This document shows, piece by piece, positions 5,882 to 12,081 of a stretch of 12,081 bases of DNA. Location: positions 1-12,081 of the forward strand of contig JAKAME010000042.1 of assembly GCA_021813025.1 (NCBI GenBank), in the 5' to 3' direction. A model generated the notes under the pieces. It saw only the letters and a program-made list of their open reading frames with translations, was not told where the DNA came from and ran no database searches. Position 1 is the stretch's first letter. The number at the start of each line of letters is the position of its first letter. A program made the position numbers and the translations under genes. Source of the DNA: Microcaldota archaeon. GTDB taxonomy: Archaea > Micrarchaeota > Micrarchaeia > Anstonellales > Anstonellaceae.

Positions 5882-8305
5882 ATGCAATTGATTATCGCCG
5901 AAAAGCCCAAAGTTGCGGAGAAGATAGCGCAGGCGCTGGCCGAGGGGCCGGTGCTGCGCGAGAAGGGCAGGGGGCAGGCTTCGTATTTCGTCGTCAGAAG
6001 GCATGGAATCGAGATAGCGATTGCGCCTGCGGTGGGCCACATCTACGGCCTCGCCGAGAAGAACAAGACAGGCTACACCTATCCGGTATTCGAAATCGAG
6101 TGGAGGCCTGCGTACGAGGCGGAGAAGGGGGCCGAATACACCAAGGGCTACATACAGACTCTTGAGATGCTGGGCAAGAAGGCCGACGAAGTGATTGTGG
6201 CCTGCGACTATGACATTGAGGGAAGCCTGATTGGATACAACGCGCTGCGCTATGCATGCAAAAAAACGGAGCAGCAGGGAAGGCGCATGAAATTCTCCGC
6301 CCTCACCGCCGGAGACCTTGTGGGCGCGTACGAGAACCGCGAGGCATTGGACGTGCCCAATGCGCAGGCCGGCGAGGCAAGGCACATGCTTGACTGGTAT
6401 TACGGCATCAACCTCTCGCGCGCGCTCATGGGCGCAATCAAGGCGGCAGGAAAGTTCCATGTGATGTCGATTGGGCGCGTGCAGGGGCCTGCCCTCAAGC
6501 TGCTTGTGGAGCGGGAGAAGGCGATTGAGCGCTTCGTGCCATCCCCATATTGGGAGCTGACGTGCAAAATCGATGCTGTTGAGTTCAAGCATGAGATGGA
6601 CAGGTTTTTGAGAAAAGAGGAGGCAGGGAAGGCGCTTGCCGAATCGAGGCCGGGGCCGCATTCGATTGTTTCGGTCGAAAGAAAGCCTTTCGAGCAGAAT
6701 CCCAATCCTCCGTTTGATTTGACCAGCCTGCAGGTCGAAGCCTACCGCCAGTTCAAGTTCGCGCCAACGCAGACTCTTGAGATGGCCCAGACATTGTACG
6801 AGCAGTCCATGATTTCATATCCCCGCACCTCTTCGCAGAAGCTGCCTGAGAAATTGAATCTGGGAAAAATAGTGCAGGCTTTGGCCAAACAGGCGGAATA
6901 TGCGGCGCTGGCCAACCAGCTCATTTCCGCCAAGCGCTTCAAGCCCCTCGAGGGAAAGAAGGAGGATTCGGCCCATCCGGCCATCCACCCCACTGGCCAG
7001 CAGGGCAGCGTGGGCGAGAGAGAAAGGAAGCTTTACGACCTCATCGTACGCCGCTTTTTGGCCTGCATGGCCCCGCCCGCGCAGCGCGAGAGCGCGCGGG
7101 TGAAAGCCAGATGCGGCACGCAGGGCTATGCCACCACGGGCTCAAGAACAACCTCTCCGGGCTGGTTCGAGTTCTACAAGCCATATGTGAAACTGGAGGA
7201 AGTGACCCTGCCGGGCTGGAAAGAAGGCCAGCCAGTTACTGCTACAGACTTTGCCATGGAAGACAAGATGACGCAGCCGCCCAAACGGCTCACGCCCGCC
7301 TCGGTCATTTCCGAGCTGGAAGACCATGACCTCGGAACAAAGGCTACGCGGGCGGTCGTGGTTGATACTCTCTTCAAGCGCGGCTATCTCACAGGAAAAA
7401 CTTCGATTACGGTCACGTCTTTCGGCAGGGCGGTGTGCGACATCATGGACAAGTATTCGCCCGAAATTCTGGATGAGGAGCTGACGCGCGGAATTGAGGA
7501 GGAGATGGAGGCAATTCAGGAGAAGCACATACATCCCTCAGTGGTGGTGGAGGACGGCAAGAAGATTCTGACAACCATTTTGGAGCATTTCAAGGGGCAG
7601 GAAGGGGCCATCGGGCAGGAGCTTTCGGTCGCCCTCACAGGCGCGCGCGAGGCTGCCGCCAAGCTTGGCCCCTGCCCGGCCTGCGGGCAGGAGCTGAAGA
7701 AAATCATGCTGCGCGGAGGCAGGCAGTTTGTGGGCTGCTCGGGCTATCCCGACTGCAAGCAGACCTACCCCCTGCCGCAGGGCGCGCTGATTGAGGCCGT
7801 GGGGAAAGTGTGCGAGAAATGCAACACGCCGCAGATTCGCGTGATAAGAAGGGGGAGGCGGCCGTTTGAGATGTGCCTCTCGCCCACGTGCCCGACAAAA
7901 GAGAGCTGGGGCATGAACAGGCCGGGAGCTTCGGGCGCCAACGGCTCGTCCTCTTCGGGCGGGGGCTCGGTGAGGTTTGAGTCTGAAGTGAAGAAGGAGG
8001 AGAAAGAGGCAGCGAAAAAAGCTGCTGAAGCAAAACAAAAGCCGAAATTTGCCCCGGCGCCGGCCTCGAAAGCCTCATTCGCCCCCGCGCCTTCTTCGAA
8101 ATCGCCGGCTGGGGCCAAAAAAATGGTTTCTTCTCTCCCTGCCCCGGCCTTCTTCAAGGACACGGGCCTGCAATCTGGCGGGGTGAAGATGGAAGTGGGC
8201 GGGAAGAAGAGAGAGGGAGCGCCCAAAGCCAAGAAAGCGCAGGCCGGAAAAGGCGCGGCCGGGAAGAAAGCCGCCCCAAGCGGCACCAAGAAGAAAAAAG
8301 AGTGA
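5882..8305 (+). CDS. topA: DNA topoisomerase I (type IA, archaeal)
   Basis: The 807-residue protein relaxes negatively supercoiled DNA by single-strand passage. The TOPRIM domain opens with MQLIIAEKPKVAEKIA (Glu7 in the AEKPK motif) and has CDYDIEGSLIG (108-118) with metal-binding Asp109 and Asp111. MSIGRVQGPAL (195-205) is a family motif. The catalytic tyrosine is Tyr313 in MISYPRTSSQ, and HPAIHPTG (365-372) and TKATRA (486-491) follow in the usual order. The C-terminus carries two C4 zinc ribbons, Cys598/601/619/625 and Cys644/647/665/670. Residues from about 678 to 807 are low-complexity and basic, rich in Ala, Pro, Lys and Ser, with a FAPAPxSK repeat (723-730 and 733-740) and a KKKKE end; this probably adds non-specific DNA binding (inference). 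The ATG at 5882 matches the conserved family N-terminus. Confidence 0.96.
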   Translation: MQLIIAEKPKVAEKIAQALAEGPVLREKGRGQASYFVVRRHGIEIAIAPAVGHIYGLAEKNKTGYTYPVFEIEWRPAYEAEKGAEYTKGYIQTLEMLGKKADEVIVACDYDIEGSLIGYNALRYACKKTEQQGRRMKFSALTAGDLVGAYENREALDVPNAQAGEARHMLDWYYGINLSRALMGAIKAAGKFHVMSIGRVQGPALKLLVEREKAIERFVPSPYWELTCKIDAVEFKHEMDRFLRKEEAGKALAESRPGPHSIVSVERKPFEQNPNPPFDLTSLQVEAYRQFKFAPTQTLEMAQTLYEQSMISYPRTSSQKLPEKLNLGKIVQALAKQAEYAALANQLISAKRFKPLEGKKEDSAHPAIHPTGQQGSVGERERKLYDLIVRRFLACMAPPAQRESARVKARCGTQGYATTGSRTTSPGWFEFYKPYVKLEEVTLPGWKEGQPVTATDFAMEDKMTQPPKRLTPASVISELEDHDLGTKATRAVVVDTLFKRGYLTGKTSITVTSFGRAVCDIMDKYSPEILDEELTRGIEEEMEAIQEKHIHPSVVVEDGKKILTTILEHFKGQEGAIGQELSVALTGAREAAAKLGPCPACGQELKKIMLRGGRQFVGCSGYPDCKQTYPLPQGALIEAVGKVCEKCNTPQIRVIRRGRRPFEMCLSPTCPTKESWGMNRPGASGANGSSSSGGGSVRFESEVKKEEKEAAKKAAEAKQKPKFAPAPASKASFAPAPSSKSPAGAKKMVSSLPAPAFFKDTGLQSGGVKMEVGGKKREGAPKAKKAQAGKGAAGKKAAPSGTKKKKE

Positions 8306-8306
8306 T

Positions 8307-8341
8307 GGCCGTCCGGTTTTTCCCATTCCGGTTCGACGGCC
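8307..8341 (+). terminator. Hairpin after topA
   Basis: GGCCGTC (8307-8313) pairs perfectly with GACGGCC (8335-8341), and an inner CCGG pair (8313-8316 with 8328-8331, sharing one base with the outer stem) is also possible. The loop contains a T5-C3 run. It starts 2 bp after the topA stop codon, so it may mark the mRNA 3' end, or stabilise it, before the purH promoter. Confidence 0.45.
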
Positions 8342-8351
8342 CATGCATGCC

Positions 8352-8359
8352 TTTAAATA
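8352..8359 (+). promoter_or_regulatory. TATA box of purH (leaderless promoter)
   Basis: TTTAAATA matches the archaeal TATA consensus exactly. Its centre is about 29 bp upstream of the purH GTG at 8385, so the transcript should begin at or just before the start codon. No Shine-Dalgarno site is present, which agrees with leaderless translation. Confidence 0.7.
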
Positions 8360-8384
8360 AGACTTCCGCGCCTAAATAATAAAC

Positions 8385-9935
8385 GTGAAAGTCTCCCGAG
8401 CCTTAATCAGCGTCTTCGACAAGACGGGCCTTCTTGACTTGGCGAGAGCGCTAAACCGCCACGGGGTGGAGATTCTTTCTTCGGGGGGCACGGCAGCCAC
8501 CCTGCGCAAGGCAGACATACCTGTAATAGATGTCAGCAAATACACCGCCTCGCCAGAGCTTTTTGAGGGCAGGGTGAAGACTCTCCATCCCAGAATACAC
8601 GGCGGCATACTGATGCGCCGCGACGTGGAAAAGGATGAGAAGGAGGCGGGGGCTGCGGGCATACTTCCAATCGATTTGGTAGTGGTCAATCTCTATCCTT
8701 TCGAAAAGACGGTGGCAAAGCAGGACGTTACAAATGAGGAGGCCATCGAAAACATCGACATAGGCGGCGTGGCTCTCATCCGCGCCGCAGCCAAGAACTC
8801 CAAATTCGTCGGAGTGGTGGTTGACCCTGAGGATTACGCGGGCGTGATTCGCGAGCTGGACGAGACTGGCGGGCTTTCTGACTCCAAGCGCCACAACCTC
8901 ATGATAAAGGCCTTCGAGCGCACCAGCCACTACGACTGGGCGATTTCAAGGCATTTCGGAGGCGAGGGGGCCGAGAAGTTCCCGCACAGGATGAAGATGG
9001 TGTTCGAGCGCGCCTATCCCCTGCGCTATGGCGAGAACCCGCACCAGCAGGCGGCCGCCTACCGCCTAGTGGGCGAGCGCTCGCTGTTTGACGCGCGCAT
9101 CTTCTCAGGCAAGCAGATGAGCTACAACAACTTTTTGGACGCTGACTCGGCCCTGCACCTCATCCGCGAGTTCTGGGGCAGGCCTGCCTGCGTCATACTC
9201 AAGCACAACAACCCCTGCGGCGCGGCCGTGGGGCGCACGCTCAAAGAGGCTTATGCTCGCGCGCTTGCCTGCGACCCCATGTCGGCCTTCGGAGGCATAG
9301 TGGCCTTCTCCCAGCGGCTGGATGCGGAGACGGCCGGCGCCATGGGCTCGCAGTTCATCGAGGTGGTGCTGGCGCCCGGATACGAGCCGGGGGCGCTGGA
9401 AATACTCAAGGCAAAGCCGAGCAGGCGCATACTTGACATCAGCGACTTGTGGCATGCAGTGCAGGCGGGAGACGTGACGTTCAGGCACATAACCGGAGGC
9501 ATGCTCTACCAGCACGAGGACTCCTATGTGTATGACTTGAAGGCCGCGCAGGTGGTGAGCAGGCGCGCGCCCACCGATGCGGAGTGGCGTGATTTGTATT
9601 TCGCCATGGGAGTGGCGAAGCACGTGAAAAGCAATGCTATCACAATCGCGCGCGACGAGCAGATTTGCGGCGTGGGCGCTGGGCAGATGTCGCGCATTGA
9701 TTCCACCCGCATCGCGATTTCAAAGGCAAGGGCGAACGGATTTGATTTGAAGGGGGCTGCTGCCGCTTCTGACGCCTTCCTTCCCTTCCCCGACACGCTG
9801 GACGAGCTTGGGGATGCGGGAATTGCTGCTCTGGCGCAGCCGGGCGGCTCGGTGAATGACGAGAAAGTGATTGAGTCGGCGAATCGGCGCAACATGGCGC
9901 TGGTGTTCACGGGAATAAGGCATTTCAAGCACTAA
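8385..9935 (+). CDS. purH: Bifunctional AICAR formyltransferase / IMP cyclohydrolase
   Basis: The 516-residue protein performs the last two steps of de novo IMP synthesis: formylation of AICAR with 10-formyl-tetrahydrofolate, then ring closure. The N-terminal cyclohydrolase domain (about 1-195) has ALISVFDKTGL (6-16), SSGGTAATL (32-40), GRVKTLHPRIHGGIL (62-76), NLYPFE (102-107) and IDIGGVALIRAAAKN (124-138). The formyltransferase domain has YGENPHQ (215-221), KHNNPCG (273-279, with the catalytic Lys-His pair), AFGGIVAF (301-308), SDAFLPF (462-468) and QPGGSVND (485-492). The length is normal for the family. Start GTG 8385 is set by the conserved N-terminus and the promoter position. The last nine residues, FTGIRHFKH, recur almost exactly as a free fragment at 11419-11448. 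Many archaea use PurP and PurO for these steps, so this bacterial-style fusion may have been acquired by transfer (inference). Confidence 0.97.
   Translation: MKVSRALISVFDKTGLLDLARALNRHGVEILSSGGTAATLRKADIPVIDVSKYTASPELFEGRVKTLHPRIHGGILMRRDVEKDEKEAGAAGILPIDLVVVNLYPFEKTVAKQDVTNEEAIENIDIGGVALIRAAAKNSKFVGVVVDPEDYAGVIRELDETGGLSDSKRHNLMIKAFERTSHYDWAISRHFGGEGAEKFPHRMKMVFERAYPLRYGENPHQQAAAYRLVGERSLFDARIFSGKQMSYNNFLDADSALHLIREFWGRPACVILKHNNPCGAAVGRTLKEAYARALACDPMSAFGGIVAFSQRLDAETAGAMGSQFIEVVLAPGYEPGALEILKAKPSRRILDISDLWHAVQAGDVTFRHITGGMLYQHEDSYVYDLKAAQVVSRRAPTDAEWRDLYFAMGVAKHVKSNAITIARDEQICGVGAGQMSRIDSTRIAISKARANGFDLKGAAAASDAFLPFPDTLDELGDAGIAALAQPGGSVNDEKVIESANRRNMALVFTGIRHFKH
9906..9935 (+). repeat. 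Direct repeat, left copy (3' end of purH)
   Basis: These last ten codons, stop included, encode FTGIRHFKH-stop. The right copy at 11419-11448 encodes LTGIRHFKH-stop. Over the 27 bases 9909-9935 the copies differ at five positions, all at third codon positions or synonymous in the stop codon. This copy is in frame with the complete purH. Confidence 0.75.
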
Positions 9936-9941
9936 GAAGAG

Positions 9942-9949
9942 TTATATAT
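9942..9949 (+). promoter_or_regulatory. TATA box of the orphan gene
   Basis: TTATATAT lies 6 bp after the purH stop. Its centre is about 25 bp upstream of the in-frame ATG at 9971 and only 16 bp from the ATG at 9962. This favours a leaderless transcript starting at 9971. Confidence 0.5.
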
Positions 9950-9961
9950 GTAGTCGAATTT

Positions 9962-11401
9962 ATGCCTAACATGGGCGGACCAAGCGGAGCCTTGCTGAAA
10001 CCCCTGCCTCCAAAAGAGGTTTCAGCACACGAAAGCCTCATTGCACGGAACACGAAAATCGAAAAAGTTCAGCCTGAACTGCAATCCCAGACCCCCAGCT
10101 ATTTTGAGAATACAACCTATGCAGACCTGCTCATCAGCAGAGTCAGGTGCAATTCTTACCGTGGTTCCGTTAATCTAGTTACCAATAAGAATTCCCCTGA
10201 CGCGACGGTCACAATTAAGATTGCGGATTTGGATAACCCGGAGAAAGAGATCCGAGAGGCATTCGCTGCATTCCGAGGGGAGACATGGCTCTACCCACAA
10301 AACCAGATTGCATGGGCTAACCAACAAATAGATGCGATTGTCAAGGACTATTTGGAGTATATCAACACCAACGCGTCCTTTGACAATACGAAGGTCTACA
10401 GCATCACCCGCCCTCCCGCGGGCACAACCCATCTCTTCGTCACGCTGAAAGACAATCCTGCGCGAATCGAGATAACCGAGTCTGGCGTCGGCATGATGAT
10501 TTTTGGCGATAAATTCAATTTATACGCCAACAGCACCGCTCCCCGGGAAGTCCCTCTTGTTCGTAATAACGAGGTCGTTTTTGGGGGTTTCCAGTCTTCT
10601 GTGCAAGCGAACCCTAGCCTGAATAGATTCAGTTGGATGGAAGGGAAGCGGCTGGTCGAGAAAGGATACGTGGGAGCGGAATTCAAGGTCTATATCGCCG
10701 ATCGGACAGATGTCAATCCGAGCGCAGTGTACACACGCGCCGGATTCGATGAACTTAAAAATCGGTTGGAAGAATTTGGCGAGACCGGCTTATCATCTGC
10801 CGGGTTGATTTTTACTTGGCCCCGGGGCTATAATCAAAGTGATTGCACGGCATACGCGATAGTGGTGGTGGAATACAAATTCAAGAACGCACCAAGCGAG
10901 AAGTACATCTGCCCGTACTCATTTGCCAATTCTAATGAGATAGGAATGGTCCTGGCCCCCGTCGACACTTATCAATTGACCGATTTACCAAATAATGCGG
11001 GCCCCATCTCCGCAGGCATCGTTTTTGAAGGGATTATGTTTGGTTCGATGTCGACATTGAGGTATTTTAACGGATTTACGCCCGATCTGCGTATCGATGG
11101 TGTTCGGGGCTGTCTGATGAATCTTCAAAGGGCCATGCCCATCTTCACTTTCCCCAACCCAGTCAACATAAGTTCGGAACCACTCAATGTGGAAATGACT
11201 GGCAAAATCGGGGAGAAATATACCTTGTCGCTCATCGACCTGTACGGCAGGAAAGTGCATGAAGAAACCTTCGAGCAGAAGATGCCGGTCGAATATCGGA
11301 CGCTCTCTCTCGATGGCACTCAAATCCCCAGTGGCGCATATATTCTTACCCGGAGCGATTCGAAAGGCGTACATTCCACGAAAGTAATAATTGAGAAGTG
11401 A
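9962..11401 (+). CDS. Unknown protein with a C-terminal domain resembling a T9SS sorting domain
   Basis: The 479-residue product is not recognised over its main body (about 1-390), which is probably mostly beta-strand with a Pro-rich N-terminus and no evident signal peptide or membrane segment. The last 84 residues resemble the type IX secretion C-terminal sorting domain (Por_Secre_tail, also similar to FlgD-like Ig domains): FPNPV (397-401), LSLIDLYGRKV (422-432), IPSGAYILTR (455-464) and a closing STKVIIEK (472-479). In Bacteroidota such tails direct export by T9SS, which archaea are not known to have. The gene is visibly more AT-rich than purH and topA and uses AT-ending codons more often, suggesting transfer. 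It lies between two copies of the purH 3' end. The promoter position favours ATG 9971 (470 residues) over 9962. The C-terminal resemblance is fairly clear; function is unknown. Confidence 0.72.
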   Translation: MPNMGGPSGALLKPLPPKEVSAHESLIARNTKIEKVQPELQSQTPSYFENTTYADLLISRVRCNSYRGSVNLVTNKNSPDATVTIKIADLDNPEKEIREAFAAFRGETWLYPQNQIAWANQQIDAIVKDYLEYINTNASFDNTKVYSITRPPAGTTHLFVTLKDNPARIEITESGVGMMIFGDKFNLYANSTAPREVPLVRNNEVVFGGFQSSVQANPSLNRFSWMEGKRLVEKGYVGAEFKVYIADRTDVNPSAVYTRAGFDELKNRLEEFGETGLSSAGLIFTWPRGYNQSDCTAYAIVVVEYKFKNAPSEKYICPYSFANSNEIGMVLAPVDTYQLTDLPNNAGPISAGIVFEGIMFGSMSTLRYFNGFTPDLRIDGVRGCLMNLQRAMPIFTFPNPVNISSEPLNVEMTGKIGEKYTLSLIDLYGRKVHEETFEQKMPVEYRTLSLDGTQIPSGAYILTRSDSKGVHSTKVIIEK

Positions 11402-11418
11402 ATGTGAGCAGACACGAG

Positions 11419-11448
11419 CTAACCGGCATCAGGCACTTCAAGCACTAG
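11419..11448 (+). pseudogene. Remnant purH 3' end (right copy of the direct repeat)
   Basis: This stretch encodes LTGIRHFKH followed by TAG. It matches the FTGIRHFKH-stop end of purH, although the complete purH already ended about 1.5 kb earlier. Bases 11422-11448 match 9909-9935 at 22 of 27 positions, and the five differences are synonymous (third codon positions, or TAA versus TAG). Upstream of 11419 similarity to purH stops abruptly. It is too short to be a gene and is best read either as a native purH end displaced by insertion or as the last trace of a second purH. Confidence 0.65.
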
Positions 11449-11450
11449 GC

Positions 11451-11473
11451 TTTTGCTCGCGGAGCTCGCAAAA
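11451..11473. terminator. Possible bidirectional hairpin between convergent genes
   Basis: TTTTGC (11451-11456) and GCAAAA (11468-11473) are a perfect 6 bp inverted repeat around an 11-base GC-rich loop. It lies between the plus-strand orphan gene and the minus-strand hicA and offers a T-run on either strand. The rest of 11474-11526 shows nothing clear. Confidence 0.3.
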
Positions 11474-11526
11474 CCCTGGAAAACCGCCAACCATTGGCAA
11501 TGCCAGAATTATACTCGGACGTTCTC

Positions 11527-11751
11527 TTAGAGCAGTTCCAGCAATTCCTCTTCGCTCATTTTGCATTCTTGGAGGATATGACGCAGAAAACCCCGGCCAA
11601 TGACTTCGCCCGCATGGATGGGGACGATGGTCATGCGCCCGTCCGGATGGCGGTATTTGGCATGGCTCCCGCTTTGGGAGACGAAGACAAAACCGGCTTT
11701 TGCCAGAACCCGAAGAAGCTCCCTAAGCTTGAGCGGCCGAAGCTTTGCCAT
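11527..11751 (-). CDS. hicA: HicA-family mRNA interferase toxin
   Basis: The 74-residue product has the HicA double-stranded-RNA-binding-like fold signature: LKLRELLRVLAKAGFVFV (8-25), GSHAKYRHPDGR (28-39) with the catalytic histidine His30, IVPIHAGEVIGRGFLRHIL (42-60) and a short acidic helix at the end. HicA toxins cleave mRNA independently of translation and are neutralised by HicB. The start ATG at 11751 gives the typical length; an upstream extension to 11811 would only read through hicB in another frame. It overlaps the 3' end of hicB by 29 bp, with the antitoxin first, so the two are translationally coupled. The conserved histidine indicates that the toxin is intact. Confidence 0.9.
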   Translation of the reverse strand: MAKLRPLKLRELLRVLAKAGFVFVSQSGSHAKYRHPDGRMTIVPIHAGEVIGRGFLRHILQECKMSEEELLELL

Positions 11752-11962
11752 GTTTTCCGACCGCCTTGGAGCCCAGCAGAGTATAGCTGGATGAGAATTT
11801 GAACTGGTCATCTTCCAGATAGAGGCCGATGGCTTCCTGCAGGCGGCTCATGAGCTGGTCGAGAGACTTGGCCTGAGTGTGGCAGCCCGGCAGGTCGGGC
11901 ACAGAGGCCACGTAATAGCCGTCCTCGTCCTTCTCTATGACAACTTTGTATTGGGAAGCCAA
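11723..11962 (-). CDS. hicB: HicB-family antitoxin
   Basis: The 79-residue product has the HicB partial RNase H-like fold: YKVVIEKDEDGYYVASVPDL (5-24), PGCHTQAKSLDQLMSRLQEA (25-44) and IGLYLEDDQ (45-53). It should bind and inhibit HicA. No helix-turn-helix or ribbon-helix-helix domain is evident in the last 26 residues, which are polar and Ala/Gly-rich, so its capacity for autoregulation is unclear. The TTG at 11962 was chosen because it directly precedes the conserved core and lies about 33 bp from a TATA-like site at 11991-12000. An in-frame TTG at 12010 would start upstream of that promoter. The 3' end overlaps hicA. Confidence 0.85.
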   Translation of the reverse strand: MASQYKVVIEKDEDGYYVASVPDLPGCHTQAKSLDQLMSRLQEAIGLYLEDDQFKFSSSYTLLGSKAVGKHGKASAAQA

Positions 11963-11990
11963 AGCAGCACCGAAGGGGATGGGGCAGGAG

Positions 11991-12000
11991 AATTTAATAT
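11991..12000 (-). promoter_or_regulatory. TATA-like promoter of hicBA
   Basis: Read on the minus strand this is ATATTAAATT. It predicts transcription from about 11970, a few bases before the TTG at 11962, giving a nearly leaderless hicB message. Confidence 0.45.
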
Positions 12001-12002
12001 GT

Positions 12003-12081
12003 TTATGCAAGTGGCCGCTCCATGCGCAGCCACGACAAGAACAGCGGCCAGTAGTCCTGCGTCTGGCTGCTTCCTGTCAAG
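12003..12081 (-). CDS. C-terminal fragment of an unidentified minus-strand gene
   Basis: From the right edge one minus-strand frame stays open for 25 codons to a TAA at 12005-12003. It encodes a Trp/Leu-rich end, QDYWPLFLSWLRMERPLA, and uses codons like those of the GC-rich neighbours. The other two minus frames are less convincing (one opens with a stop codon). The stop lies just before the hicB promoter, as expected for an upstream gene in the same direction. No function can be given. Confidence 0.4.
   Translation of the reverse strand, partial: LTGSSQTQDYWPLFLSWLRMERPLA

Noticed and set aside
5870..6661. Minus-strand open frame of 263 codons inside the topoisomerase gene
   Set aside because: It opposes the conserved TOPRIM region and has no recognisable features of its own.
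8341..8350. CATGCATGC palindrome upstream of purH as an operator
   Set aside because: It is short and unrepeated, lies next to the topA hairpin, and nothing links it to a regulator.
11402..11526. Possible small gene GTG 11404-11448 (VSRHELTGIRHFKH)
   Set aside because: At 14 codons, with no ribosome site or promoter, it is better explained as the displaced or decayed end of purH.

Overview
The window looks archaeal, most likely from a DPANN-type lineage (Micrarchaeota/Diapherotrites-like; this placement is inference). The signs are TATA-box promoters about 25-30 bp upstream of starts, at least one apparently leaderless gene (purH), T-rich terminators, an archaeal-type topoisomerase IA, and membrane-anchored DsbA-like thioredoxins. 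Most genes are GC-rich. The gene at 9962-11401 is visibly more AT-rich.

Layout: (1) 1-539, minus strand: the N-terminal part of a site-specific DNA methyltransferase with a TSPPYN motif, running off the left edge. (2) 655-2370, plus: a 571-residue protein made of two diverged ThyX-like halves, divergent from the methyltransferase across a 115 bp region. (3) 2491-5747, plus: three consecutive genes for membrane-anchored, extracytoplasmic DsbA-like proteins carrying four thioredoxin domains in total; the first has a CPYS active site in place of CPYC, and the third gene is a two-domain fusion. (4) 5882-8305, plus: DNA topoisomerase I with two C4 zinc ribbons and a long basic Ala/Pro/Lys tail. 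(5) 8385-9935, plus: bifunctional purine enzyme PurH. (6) 9962-11401, plus: a protein of unknown function ending in a domain that resembles a type IX secretion sorting domain, unexpected in an archaeon. (7) 11419-11448: a second copy of the last nine codons of purH, differing mostly at third codon positions. (8) 11527-11962, minus: a hicB-hicA toxin-antitoxin pair, preceded by a probable C-terminal fragment of another minus-strand gene at the right edge.

The most unusual structure is at 9906-11448. The AT-rich orphan gene sits between the intact purH 3' end and a free-standing copy of that 3' end (TGIRHFKH-stop). This is the arrangement expected if foreign DNA entered the 3' end of purH, supplied a replacement end, and pushed the native end downstream. 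A decayed purH duplicate is the main alternative.

Functional themes are extracytoplasmic disulfide chemistry (the Dsb cluster), one-carbon/nucleotide metabolism (the ThyX-like protein and PurH both relate to folate), DNA topology and modification, and an accessory segment at the right end. No tRNA, rRNA, CRISPR array, transposase or integrase was seen.
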